Below, in pieces: positions 23,364 to 31,890 of a stretch of DNA of 36,474 bases. Source of the stretch: Acidobacteriota bacterium (lineage in GTDB: Bacteria; Acidobacteriota; Terriglobia; UBA7540). Location of the stretch: the NCBI GenBank assembly GCA_021827245.1, contig JAKAWN010000019.1, positions 1-36,474 on the forward strand. Direction: 5' to 3'. The first letter of the stretch is position 1. Every line of letters starts with the position of its first letter. The translations under genes were made by a program, and so were the position numbers. The notes under the pieces were generated by a model, which made no database searches, was not told where the DNA came from, and was given only the letters and a program-made list of their open reading frames with translations.

Positions 23364-26006
23364 TCACTCATAGCGCAGGGCGACCATGGGATCGACTTTG
23401 GCGGCGCGGCGCGCGGGGACGTAGCACGCCAGCACGGCCACAGCGATCAGGACCAGCGACACCGAGATGAACGTGAAGGGGTCCGCCGGCTTGACGCCGT
23501 AAAGCAGGCTTGATAGAAGGCGCGTCAGAGCCAGCGCTGCGGCAATTCCGATGATCACGCCAACCAGCGCCAACCTGAGCCCCTGGCCGACGACGAGCCT
23601 CAGCACGTCGCGCCGTTCAGCTCCCAGCGCCATGCGGATGCCGATTTCATGCGTGCGCTGGCGCGTGGCAAAAGCGACCACGCCGTAGATACCCACCGCC
23701 GCCAGCACCAGAGCCAGCAAGCCAAACGAGCCCACCAGCATGGCCGCCAGCCGCTCGAAAACGCTGCCAAACTGCATGCTGGACTTGAGTGTCATCACAT
23801 TGAACAAAGGCAAGTCCGGGTCGATCTCGGCAGCGGTTTTCTTGACCACCGGCACAAAAGCTTTGGGGTCGCCTGCCACCCTCAGGTGAATGATTGCTGT
23901 GGAGTGGTAGCTCTGGTAGAGGGGCAGAAAGACCATGGGCTCGGGAGGGTAACGCAGAAGTCGGTACTTGGCGTTTTGCGCCACGCCGACAACGGTATAC
24001 TGGCGCCCATACAATCCGACCTGCCGGCCGAGGGCGTCCTGCCCCGGCCAATAGCGCTTGCAGAACTCCTGGTTGACGATGGCGACCGGCTGGGAATTCT
24101 CCTTGTCCTGGTCTGTAAAGCCGCGCCCAGCCACCAGAGGAGTGCCGAGCGTCTTAAAGTAGTCCGGACTGATCGCGGCCCGATCGATTTCCATTGATTC
24201 GTGGGGTTGAGGGACGTAGCCCTGGGGCTGGACGTCGTCGCTGTGGAGAGTGAAGCTGAGCGGCGAGAAGTCAGCCAGCGTCGCGGACTTGACCCCAGGC
24301 AATGCTTGAAGCTTGGCCAGGAGATGCTGGTCAAAGGTGATTCCCTGCGCTCGCGTGTAACCCTCGGGCGAAAGATCGTAAGTCGCGATCAGAACATGAT
24401 TCGGGTCGAAGCCGGGGTCAGAGCTTTGTTCTTTCTGGAAACTGCGGGCGAAAAGGCCGGCTGCGATCAGCAGGAGTAGAGAGAGGGAAATCTGAGCTAC
24501 CACCAGCGTCCTTGAGAGGCGCGAGCGGTGGACACCGCCGGAAACTCTGCCCGCCTCTTCGTTGATCACGGTGATCGGCGCCAGACGGGAAGTACGCAGC
24601 GCCGGCAGAATACCAAAAACTATCGCGGTGAGAACGGAGATGACCAATGTGGCCAGCATCACTTCGCCGTTTGCATGGCCGTTGAGCGTGAGAGGCAGGG
24701 TTGTGGGCGGAAAAAAACTGGCAAACGTTCCTGCGGACCAGGTGGTCAGCAGCATCGCCACTGCGCCGCCGGCCAGGGCGACCAGGAGACTTTCAACCAG
24801 CAATTGGCGCATCAGTCGTGCGCGGCTGGCTCCCATCGCCAGACGCAGTGCAATCTCCCGCTGGCGCGGAACCAGGCGCACAAGCAGAAGGTTGGCGACA
24901 TTCGCGCATGCCAGCAGTAGCAAAGCCGCCGCAAGCCCCAGCAGCAAGGGCAGCGTCTTGTAAAGATAGACGTTGGCTCCGAACGGCGAACGCCAGAGCG
25001 GATCAAGCGTGATCTGGCTGGGCCCGCGTTCGATGTTGGCCGTGCGTGCGGCAATCTGCTGCATCAGCATGTTCAGTTCTGAAGCCGCCTGCTGGCGGGT
25101 GACGCCCGGCCGGAGCCTGCCCAGCACCTGGAGCCAGAAAACGCCACGGTTTTCGAGCCGGGTTGAGCCCCAGACCTCGCGGTCCATGACCAGTGGAATC
25201 CAGACGTCATCCCGAAGCCCGGTCTTGCAGCCCTCAAAATGCGGAGGAGCGACGCCGACAATGGTGTAAGGATGGCGGTTAATGTGGAGCACCTGACCGA
25301 TCGCGGCTGGGTCTGAGTTGAAATGGCTTTTCCAGAACGCGTAACTGATGACGACGACGGGAGCGCCTCCAGGGGTCCTTTCTTCGTCCGGCAGGAAGCC
25401 GCGGCCCAGAACGGGCGTCACGCCGAGAACCTGAAAGTAATTGGCGGTGGTCAGCGCGCCATAAATCCGTTGCGGTTTGCGGTTGCCGGTGAGCGACATG
25501 AAATCGTCGTGATAAGCCAGCAGGCTGGAGAAGCTCCGATTGTCGTTCCGCAGATCTTTGTAATCAGGATAGGAAAACGGCGGGGTGGGATGCTCGCTGA
25601 TCGTCCCCCTCATCACACTCACCAAGTCGCCGGTGTCGGCGACGCCGGGAATGGGATTCAGCAGGGTTGAGTCAATCCAACTGAAGATGGTGCTGGTGGC
25701 GCTGATGCCCAGGGCCAGCGTCAGCACAGCAACAGCGGTGAAGCCAGGATTGCGGCGGAGCTGACGCAGGCCGTAGCGGAGGTCCTGGGCGAGTTCACTG
25801 ATAAAGCGCGTGCCCCAGGTGTCGCGACTTTCTTCCTTGATTCCTCCCACGTTGCCGAACTGCCTCAGCGCCGCGTAACGAGCTTCCTCCTCGCTCATGC
25901 CCTGTGCCACGTTTTGCTCGATCTGCTTTTCAAGGTGAAAGCGCAGTTCGTCGTCCATTTCCTGCTCGGCCCGATCTCTGCGAAACAGTGCTAGAAGGTT
26001 GAACAT
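23364..26006 (-). CDS. ADOP-type MacB-like ABC permease (copy 1)
   Basis: This 880-residue permease starts with the acidobacterial N-terminal prefix (RAEQEMDDELRFHLEKQIEQ at 12-31; FGNVGGIKEE). TM1 follows at about 88-108, then a large periplasmic MacB-PCD domain to about 330. The first FtsX unit is at about 350-440 (LLLLACANVANLLLVR; REIALRLAMGASR). A second periplasmic domain lies at about 500-740, and the second FtsX unit (RTHEIGIRMALGAERRDV) is at the C-terminus, ending D-P-M-V-A-L-R-Y-E. Both halves are intact. With a MacB-type ATPase and a membrane-fusion protein it would drive export or mechanical work across the envelope. Substrates of ADOP permeases are unknown. Members are usually 'orphans' without an ATPase gene nearby, but here ATPase genes lie on both sides. 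Confidence 0.93.
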   Translation of the reverse strand: MFNLLALFRRDRAEQEMDDELRFHLEKQIEQNVAQGMSEEEARYAALRQFGNVGGIKEESRDTWGTRFISELAQDLRYGLRQLRRNPGFTAVAVLTLALGISATSTIFSWIDSTLLNPIPGVADTGDLVSVMRGTISEHPTPPFSYPDYKDLRNDNRSFSSLLAYHDDFMSLTGNRKPQRIYGALTTANYFQVLGVTPVLGRGFLPDEERTPGGAPVVVISYAFWKSHFNSDPAAIGQVLHINRHPYTIVGVAPPHFEGCKTGLRDDVWIPLVMDREVWGSTRLENRGVFWLQVLGRLRPGVTRQQAASELNMLMQQIAARTANIERGPSQITLDPLWRSPFGANVYLYKTLPLLLGLAAALLLLACANVANLLLVRLVPRQREIALRLAMGASRARLMRQLLVESLLVALAGGAVAMLLTTWSAGTFASFFPPTTLPLTLNGHANGEVMLATLVISVLTAIVFGILPALRTSRLAPITVINEEAGRVSGGVHRSRLSRTLVVAQISLSLLLLIAAGLFARSFQKEQSSDPGFDPNHVLIATYDLSPEGYTRAQGITFDQHLLAKLQALPGVKSATLADFSPLSFTLHSDDVQPQGYVPQPHESMEIDRAAISPDYFKTLGTPLVAGRGFTDQDKENSQPVAIVNQEFCKRYWPGQDALGRQVGLYGRQYTVVGVAQNAKYRLLRYPPEPMVFLPLYQSYHSTAIIHLRVAGDPKAFVPVVKKTAAEIDPDLPLFNVMTLKSSMQFGSVFERLAAMLVGSFGLLALVLAAVGIYGVVAFATRQRTHEIGIRMALGAERRDVLRLVVGQGLRLALVGVIIGIAAALALTRLLSSLLYGVKPADPFTFISVSLVLIAVAVLACYVPARRAAKVDPMVALRYE

Positions 26007-26152
26007 TATCGCGCCGCCTTTGTATCACAGCATTCGACTCATAACGCTGCGGTTTGTGCATTTGAACCTGCGCCTAAGACGCAAGACGGAAAGACGGTCC
26101 TTGCGTCACGACACTAAAACGGCCCCCTATGAAACCTGTACTTGCAGCGACT

Positions 26153-26485
26153 TCACGAGGCGGTTTCAAGCACCTGGGTGATGGCCGCGGAGAGCCGCGT
26201 CCAGTTAGAAGTTTCGCGCTCGAGCTGCTTCCGGCCTTTGTCTGTCAGACGATAGTATTTGGCCCGGCGGTTGTTTTCCGAAGCGCCCCACTCCGCCTCG
26301 ATCCATCCCTGCTGTTCGAGGCGATAGAGCGCCGGATAGAGCGAGCCCTGCTGTACCTGCAGCACATCCCTGGAGATTTGCTGGATGCGCTGGGCGATGC
26401 CCCAGCCATGCATGGGTTCGAGCGCGAGCGTCTTCAATATCAATAGGTCAAGAGTGCCTTGCAACAGATCAATGGATTTACCCAT
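26153..26485 (-). CDS. PadR-family transcriptional regulator
   Basis: The 110-residue protein is a winged-helix regulator of the short PadR type that often accompanies ADOP or MacB genes: [16 protein letters not shown] at 7-22, H-G-W-G-I-A-Q-R-I, then [30 protein letters not shown] and a C-terminal dimerisation helix. ATG 26485 has AAAGGAGG and overlaps the last 8 bases of the upstream ATPase gene, so it is co-translated with it. It most likely represses this transporter cluster until an inducer binds. The operator could not be identified. Confidence 0.93.
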   Translation of the reverse strand: MGKSIDLLQGTLDLLILKTLALEPMHGWGIAQRIQQISRDVLQVQQGSLYPALYRLEQQGWIEAEWGASENNRRAKYYRLTDKGRKQLERETSNWTRLSAAITQVLETAS

Positions 26486-27260
26486 CGTGTCTTCCTCCTT
26501 TCTCAGTCAGTTCTGTGCCGGACGCGCCGCCGTTGTCATTCACGATACGGCCGTCCAGAAGACGAACTACGCGCTCGGCATGGGCGGCAAAGCGCGGGTC
26601 GTGAGTCACAATACAAATCGTGGCCCCCTGGCGATGCAAGTCATCCAGCAACTCCATCACTGCCTCGCCGTTCTTGGAGTCAAGATTGCCGGTCGGCTCA
26701 TCAGCCAGCAGGATGGCGGGTTCTCCGGCCAGCGCTCGAGCCACCGCCACGCGCTGCTGCTGGCCGCCCGAAAGCTGCGAGGGATAGTGCCTGACGCGAT
26801 GTGTCATGCCGACCTTTTCAAGTGCATCCGCCACGCGCCGCTTGCGCTCGCTCGCCATCATGCCGCGATAGGTGAGCGGCAACTCGACGTTTTCCTGGAT
26901 GGTCAAGTCACCGATCAGATTGAAGCTCTGGAAAATGAAGCCGATCTCGCGGTTGCGGATGCGCGCCCGCTCGTTGAAATTGAGCGTCTCGACCGGCCGC
27001 GACTTCAGCCAGTAGCGGCCATCCGTGGGCGAATCGAGCAAGCCGATGAGCGAAAGCAGGGTGGACTTGCCGCAGCCCGACGGCCCCGAGACCGAAAGGT
27101 ATTCGCCCGTACGGATCTCAAGATCGATCCCTTCGAGCGCGTGCGTTTCAACTTCCTCGGTGGCAAAAACTTTCGTTACGTCCTGGAGTTTGATCAGCGG
27201 AGCACCACCGTTCTCCGGCATCCGCTCTGACGCGGTTTCGACTTGCGGTCTTGTCTCCAT
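26478..27260 (-). CDS. MacB/LolD-type ABC transporter ATP-binding protein
   Basis: The 260-residue ATPase has an unconserved N-terminal 22 residues, then Walker [10 protein letters not shown]-loop F-I-F-Q-S-F-N-L, signature [10 protein letters not shown], Walker B I-L-L-A-D-E-P-T, canonical D-loop G-N-L-D-S and H-loop T-H-D. All catalytic elements are present, unlike its sister at the left end of the cluster. ATG 27260 has GAGGAGG at a good distance. It lies 151 bases downstream of ADOP permease copy 2 and overlaps the PadR gene. It powers one or both ADOP permeases. Confidence 0.93.
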   Translation of the reverse strand: METRPQVETASERMPENGGAPLIKLQDVTKVFATEEVETHALEGIDLEIRTGEYLSVSGPSGCGKSTLLSLIGLLDSPTDGRYWLKSRPVETLNFNERARIRNREIGFIFQSFNLIGDLTIQENVELPLTYRGMMASERKRRVADALEKVGMTHRVRHYPSQLSGGQQQRVAVARALAGEPAILLADEPTGNLDSKNGEAVMELLDDLHRQGATICIVTHDPRFAAHAERVVRLLDGRIVNDNGGASGTELTEKGGRHDG

Positions 27261-27274
27261 TGCTTCCTCCTCTG

Positions 27275-27411
27275 ATGATCGAGTGATTGATGCATTGGCT
27301 CATCGAACGATTGAGAAAGCTTCCATCCAGAAAATCGACCAATGTGTTAATCAGGCAATCTATAAACCCTTCAATCAGGCAATCGTTAAGTCACGCAATC
27401 CTTCAATTTGT
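27275..27411. repeat. Short-period CAATC/GATTG-type repeats, second spacer
   Basis: The spacer between ADOP permease copy 2 and its ATPase contains repeated CAATC, GGCAATC and GATTGA words at short intervals, for example 'CAATCAGGCAATC' around 27375. It has the same position and texture as the spacer at 23220-23363, which suggests the permease-spacer-ATPase module was duplicated or that the spacers share a generating process. Confidence 0.55.
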
Positions 27412-30051
27412 TCATTCGTACCTCAGCGCCAAAATGGGATCGACTTTGGCCGCCCGGCGCGCAGGGATAAGGCAGGCCAGCAAGGCCACGGCGATCAGGA
27501 TCAATGAAACCGCGGTAAACGTCAGCGGGTCCGCGGGCTTCACGCCGTAAAGCAGGCTGGCGAGGAAGCGCGTCAGCACGAGCGCCCCAATGACCCCGAT
27601 GCAGATTCCGATCAGCGCCAGTTTGAGCCCCCGGCCGAGTACCAGCCTCAAGACATCTTTGCGCTCCGCTCCCAGCGCTATACGGATGCCGATTTCGTGT
27701 GTTCGCTGGCTGACGGAGTAGGAGGTGACACCAAAAATCCCGATTGCCGCCAGAGTCAGCGCCAGTCCGGCAAAGATCACTAGCGACATCCCCAAGAAGT
27801 GACGCCGCGCCACGGAAGTGGCAATGAGCTGCTCCATGGACCTGACGTTGTAGACAGGCTGATCCCTGCCGGGGCCCATCACCTGCTGGCTGACCGCGGA
27901 AACGACTGCGAGCGGGTTGGAGCTGGTGCGAACCACTAGCCTCAAGCCCGTCGTGGACTGCGCCATGAACTGGTCGGGAATCTGGAAGAAAGGAAAATAG
28001 AGCTGATCGCGGATTTTGGCGCTGTCATCTGAGTCTAATCCCCAATGCTTGACGTGTCCCACGACACCCACGATCTCCGCCGGTCCCAGCATGGGGATCT
28101 GCAGTTGCCTGCCGACGGGATCCTGCCCGGGGAAGAAATGCCTGGCCAGCACATCGTCAACCACCACAACCTTCCGCGAACCCTTGGAGTCCTCTTCTGT
28201 GAAGAAACGTCCGCGCTGCAGGGGAATCCCCATGGTGCGCAGATATCCGGGCGTTGTGATATAGCCGAGAGCCATAGGCATTTGTGCCGTCGAAGACGGC
28301 GGCTGGCTGCTCGTCCAGAACGGCATCTCATTGTCGTCCCCGCTCAATGGAACCAGAAGGGTCACGGCGGCAGAGTGGACCTCCATTATGTTCCGGACCC
28401 TGTCAAGAAGCTGGCGCCAGGCAATCCTGATCGCAGACGGATCGTTAAGCAGCGTTGGCGAGAGAGCCACCTGCATGGTCAGGACGTGCTGCGGGTTGAA
28501 TCCGGGGTTGATGTCCCAGAGACGCTGCAGGGTCCGGATCAGGAGTCCAGCTCCTGCCAGCAGAACCAGCGCTAGCGACACCTCCGCAACCACCAAGGCG
28601 CTCTGTGTGCGATGCTGGCCTCCCGCCACACTTCGCCCGCCTCCCTTCAGGGTTTCCTCCAAATCCGAGCGGGAACTTTGCAGCGCGGGCGCCAAGCCGA
28701 AGACGATGCCGCTTACCAAGGAGAGCCCCAAGGTGAAAAGCAAGACGTTTGCGTCCAGCCCGATAGACTCCTGTCGCGGTAGGCCTCCGGGCACCGCGGA
28801 CAGAATTGGCGCGCTTCCCCAATATGCCAGCAGGAGGCCGATTCCACCCCCCGCCAGGCTCACCAAGACACTTTCGGTGAGAAGCTGTCGAATGATTCGG
28901 CCGCGGCTCGCACCTAGTGCGACCCGGAGGGCGACTTCCCTCTTCCGCGCGACGGACCGGGCAAGGAGCAGGTTGGCCACGTTCGCGCAGGCGATTAACA
29001 CCACGAAGCCTACCGCAGCTTGAAGCAGGAGTAGCATTGGTCGAACGTCGCCAACAATATTGTTCTTCAGTGGCACAACCATGGTGCTTGTGCCTTCATT
29101 TGTTTTCGGATACGCAGCGGCGAGGTTGTGGGCAATATTCTCCATATCAGCCTGCGCCTGGGCAACGCTGACTCCCGGCTTCAGTCGGCCTACGACCCGG
29201 ATGCCCGGATGGCTGTTCCGCATCTCCAACTGGGCTCGTCGGCGCCAATGCCAAAGCGGTGTGACAACCTCGGCCGGACCCAGCAGTTGGCAATCCCCAG
29301 GAATAACGCCCACGACGATATAGGCCTGCCCGTCGAGCGCAAGGCTCTTGCCAAGCACGGCGGTGTCACCACCGAACCTCCGCTTCCAGAAACCTTCACT
29401 GACCATGGCAACCGGATTGGCGCCCTGCCGGTTTTCTTCGGGAGTAAAGGTCCGACCGCGCAGCGGTTTCACACCGAGCACGGAAAGGAAGTTGGCTGTA
29501 ACTACCGCTCCCGGAATACGTTCCGGCTGGCCCGCGCCCGTGAGATTGAAGCTCTCGCCCCGGTAGGCTGCCATGCCAGCAAAGGAACGGTTCATCTCCT
29601 CCCAATCCAGAAAGTTGGGATATGAGACCGACAGCTCTTTGATCCGAGCCGACCTCTCGTAGATCTGCACCAAGCGATCGGGGTTCGGATAAGATAAAGG
29701 CCTCAAAAGTACCCCGTTGACCACGCTGAAGATGGCCGTGTTGGCCCCAATACCAAGGGCCAGCGTCAGCACGGCCACGACTGTGAAGCCGGGGTTGCGG
29801 CGGAACTGACGGAGGCCGTAGCAAACGTCCTGGAGTAACTCATTGATAAAGCGCACGCCCCAACTGTTGCGACACTCTTCCTTGATTTCTCCCACGTTGC
29901 CGAACTGTCTCAGCGCCACGTAACTAGCTTCCTCCTCGCCCATGCCCTGTGCCACGTTTTGCTCGATCTGCTTTTCGAGGTGGAAGCGCAGTTCGTCGTC
30001 CATTTCACGTTCGGCCCGATTCTTGTGAAAGAGCGCACGCAGATTGAACAT
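27412..30051 (-). CDS. ADOP-type MacB-like ABC permease (copy 2)
   Basis: This 879-residue permease has the same layout as its neighbour: prefix domain (MDDELRFHLEKQIEQ), TM1, periplasmic domain (SYPNFLDWEEMNRSFAGMAA), FtsX unit 1 (VLIACANVANLLLAR; REVALRVALGASR), second periplasmic domain and FtsX unit 2 (RTHEIGIRIALGAERKDV), ending D-P-I-L-A-L-R-Y-E. ATG 30051 has GGAGAG upstream. The first about 80 and last about 150 residues are nearly identical to copy 1, while the periplasmic domains differ greatly. It is preceded by the membrane-fusion protein and followed by the ATPase, making a complete MacA-MacB-type set. Confidence 0.93.
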   Translation of the reverse strand: MFNLRALFHKNRAEREMDDELRFHLEKQIEQNVAQGMGEEEASYVALRQFGNVGEIKEECRNSWGVRFINELLQDVCYGLRQFRRNPGFTVVAVLTLALGIGANTAIFSVVNGVLLRPLSYPNPDRLVQIYERSARIKELSVSYPNFLDWEEMNRSFAGMAAYRGESFNLTGAGQPERIPGAVVTANFLSVLGVKPLRGRTFTPEENRQGANPVAMVSEGFWKRRFGGDTAVLGKSLALDGQAYIVVGVIPGDCQLLGPAEVVTPLWHWRRRAQLEMRNSHPGIRVVGRLKPGVSVAQAQADMENIAHNLAAAYPKTNEGTSTMVVPLKNNIVGDVRPMLLLLQAAVGFVVLIACANVANLLLARSVARKREVALRVALGASRGRIIRQLLTESVLVSLAGGGIGLLLAYWGSAPILSAVPGGLPRQESIGLDANVLLFTLGLSLVSGIVFGLAPALQSSRSDLEETLKGGGRSVAGGQHRTQSALVVAEVSLALVLLAGAGLLIRTLQRLWDINPGFNPQHVLTMQVALSPTLLNDPSAIRIAWRQLLDRVRNIMEVHSAAVTLLVPLSGDDNEMPFWTSSQPPSSTAQMPMALGYITTPGYLRTMGIPLQRGRFFTEEDSKGSRKVVVVDDVLARHFFPGQDPVGRQLQIPMLGPAEIVGVVGHVKHWGLDSDDSAKIRDQLYFPFFQIPDQFMAQSTTGLRLVVRTSSNPLAVVSAVSQQVMGPGRDQPVYNVRSMEQLIATSVARRHFLGMSLVIFAGLALTLAAIGIFGVTSYSVSQRTHEIGIRIALGAERKDVLRLVLGRGLKLALIGICIGVIGALVLTRFLASLLYGVKPADPLTFTAVSLILIAVALLACLIPARRAAKVDPILALRYE

Positions 30052-30066
30052 GAGTCTCTCCGTGTT

Positions 30067-30113
30067 GTAGAGGCGGCTTTACGCCACCATTGGCGAGGTA
30101 AACTCGCCGCTAC
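30067..30113. repeat. GTAG...CTTTACGCCACC...CGCCGCTAC element, copy 1
   Basis: This is an imperfect inverted repeat whose ends, GTAGAGGCGG and CTCGCCGCTAC, pair. It contains CTTTACGCCACCA in the left half. A related copy is at 33862-33918. Confidence 0.55.
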
Positions 30114-30124
30114 AACCGCAAAAC

Positions 30125-30192
30125 CGGGAGGGTATAAAACCCATCCCTACGAACTGCACGGCTAGCCGCGATGGTGGCGTTTCCGTCGCGGG
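30125..30192. repeat. Structured dispersed element, copy 2
   Basis: This element is homologous to 22369-22440. It has GGGAGGGT, ATAAA and ACCCATCCC at the first hairpin, and CCGCGATGG with CCGTCGCGG around a TGGCGTTT loop at the second. The G-to-A change in the left arm meets a C-to-T change in the right arm, and T pairs with G in the second stem, so folding is conserved while sequence drifts. It lies between the fusion-protein stop and the ADOP copy 2 start. Confidence 0.6.
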
Positions 30193-30274
30193 TTTCAGGC
30201 AATCAAAGGCCCGCGGCACCCAAACCAGCGCCGCGGCTACGTGACCGGCGATCACACGTCGCCGCCAGAATGGT

Positions 30275-31528
30275 TTATTCCAGCCGGACGCGGTCAAAGC
30301 TGTCCCATCGTGACATGTCGGACAGGATTACCTGGTCGCCCACGTCGAGTCCCCCGAGAATCTGAACGGTATTGACTGACGCGAGGCCGAGCTTCACTTT
30401 CACGCGGACCGCTTCCTTGCCGCCGTCAATCAGTTTGAAAAGGCCGACGGTGCTGTCCGACTGTCCAAACGCCGGACGCCCGACGTAAACCACATTGTTC
30501 AGGTGCTCGATTTCGATAGTTCCGTCCACGCTGAGGTCTGGCACAGCGCCTGGCGGCAGCGGGCCGTCCAGCTTCACGTCCACTGTGCGCGTGCCGTTCT
30601 GGACAGCCGGATCGATTCGCATAACGTGGCCGGGAATGATGCCGTTGTGCGTATCGATCTCCGCCTTCTGGTTGAGCTGGATGTCCTTGGCCTGCGTTTC
30701 GGCAATCTGGAGCTGCGCTTTCAGTTGATCGGGCTGGGCGACCTTGGCCAACGTCATGCCGGCGGTCACCTGCTGTCCGGCCTCGACCGGCAACTCCTGA
30801 AGCACACCGGTTGCGCCCGCAAGCACTGTGAGGGATTCAAGCTGGCTCTCTTTGAGGTTGTAGAGAGCGCGAAGCTCCTCGATTTTAGCCTTCTGCGCGG
30901 CCAGTTGCGCTTCGATGGAATTGCTAAGAACGCCGACCTGCTGGCCGGCGATCTGGTCCTGCATTTGAGCCGACTGCGCCTTGGCCTCGGAAAGCTGAGC
31001 GTTGATGCTGGGGCCGAGACCGTACTTGGCAAGTTGCGAGTCGCGCTCAGCCTGCAGCTTTGCCTGGAGGTAGTCTGATTTGGCCGTGGCAGCGGCGCCA
31101 CGCTGGTTGAGGAGCTGGCTCGAGAGCTGTGCTTTCAGGCTGTTGTAGTCAGCCTCGGCGGCTTTCAGTTTCCACTTGGCATCAAGTGCGGCCTGTTCGA
31201 TCTCCGGGCTTGTCAGTTTGAGTAGAACCGTGTCTGGCGTGACGGCAATGCCCGGCAACACCAGCTTCTGTGCTACCCGGCCGTCCACCTGGGCCGGTAT
31301 CCACAGAATCTTTTCCGGTACCAGCTTGCCTAGCCCGCGTACCTGAATGTCCATGTCGCCGCGCTTGACCGTATCAATCCAGACGGTCGAGCGGTCAACT
31401 TCCGGGGCGGCCGGCTGCAGCCGCGACAGCCCGAGTGTCGTGCCTAGAACCGCAATGACGCCGGCCAGTGTATATCCAATGCGGCGAAGGCGCCGCTTAC
31501 GATGATCAACCTTGCGCGGAATGTCCAT
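30275..31528 (-). CDS. HlyD/MacA-type membrane-fusion (periplasmic adaptor) protein
   Basis: This 417-residue adaptor has a basic N-terminus, one membrane helix at about 15-33 (GYTLAGVIAVLGTTLGL) and a lipoyl-type half (ILWIPAQVDGRVAQKLVLPG). A long alpha-hairpin follows at about 120-240 (Ala/Gln/Leu/Lys-rich coiled coil), then the second lipoyl half (TGVLQELPVEAGQQVTAGM) and beta-barrel domains. It connects an inner-membrane transporter to an outer-membrane channel. The start is ATG 31528 with GGAG seven bases upstream; an open frame extending to 31723 has no family similarity. It is the first gene of the leftward export cluster. No TolC-like gene is in the window. Confidence 0.92.
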   Translation of the reverse strand: MDIPRKVDHRKRRLRRIGYTLAGVIAVLGTTLGLSRLQPAAPEVDRSTVWIDTVKRGDMDIQVRGLGKLVPEKILWIPAQVDGRVAQKLVLPGIAVTPDTVLLKLTSPEIEQAALDAKWKLKAAEADYNSLKAQLSSQLLNQRGAAATAKSDYLQAKLQAERDSQLAKYGLGPSINAQLSEAKAQSAQMQDQIAGQQVGVLSNSIEAQLAAQKAKIEELRALYNLKESQLESLTVLAGATGVLQELPVEAGQQVTAGMTLAKVAQPDQLKAQLQIAETQAKDIQLNQKAEIDTHNGIIPGHVMRIDPAVQNGTRTVDVKLDGPLPPGAVPDLSVDGTIEIEHLNNVVYVGRPAFGQSDSTVGLFKLIDGGKEAVRVKVKLGLASVNTVQILGGLDVGDQVILSDMSRWDSFDRVRLE

Positions 31529-31890
31529 GGTCGGGCTCCATCGTGCGAAGGGGAACCGCAGTTTTGGCAGGCTTAACGCGGTAGGAGTGCGTCCCCCTAG
31601 ACATCCTACAATAGAAACATAACGCGCTTCCCCTAGAGTGTCAAGGGGAAAATTTGCGGAATCCGCTGGGAGGTGCAACCCCGCAAGAGAATCCCGGTTT
31701 TCAAGGAACAAATTGCGCAGCACAATGGCGGTGACTCAGTTCGTTTCCTATTCTGTGGCACGGCCATCTTGGCCGTGTGTTTTGAACGCAGCACGGGCGA
31801 GGACGCCCGTGCCACAATCAAGTTGAGTTACTACCAGCACATCTGGAGCATTGACAAATGCACCGACTGCCGATAGTGTAACTTGCTCCT
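31529..31890. other. Divergent promoter region, fusion-protein operon / purD
   Basis: These 362 bases separate the leftward export cluster from purD. No gene is seen. The only striking structure is the composite hairpin repeat at 31755-31815. Promoters for both directions should lie here, but no strong -35/-10 pair stands out by eye. Confidence 0.4.
31755..31815. repeat. Composite extragenic palindrome (two hairpins inside an outer inverted repeat)
   Basis: The outer arms are GTGGCAC and GTGCCAC. Inside are a perfect 8-base-pair hairpin (CACGGCCA 31759-31766 with TGGCCGTG 31770-31777) and a perfect 9-base-pair hairpin (GCACGGGCG 31791-31799 with CGCCCGTGC 31804-31812). The arrangement resembles paired REP (BIME-like) units. 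Confidence 0.7.
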
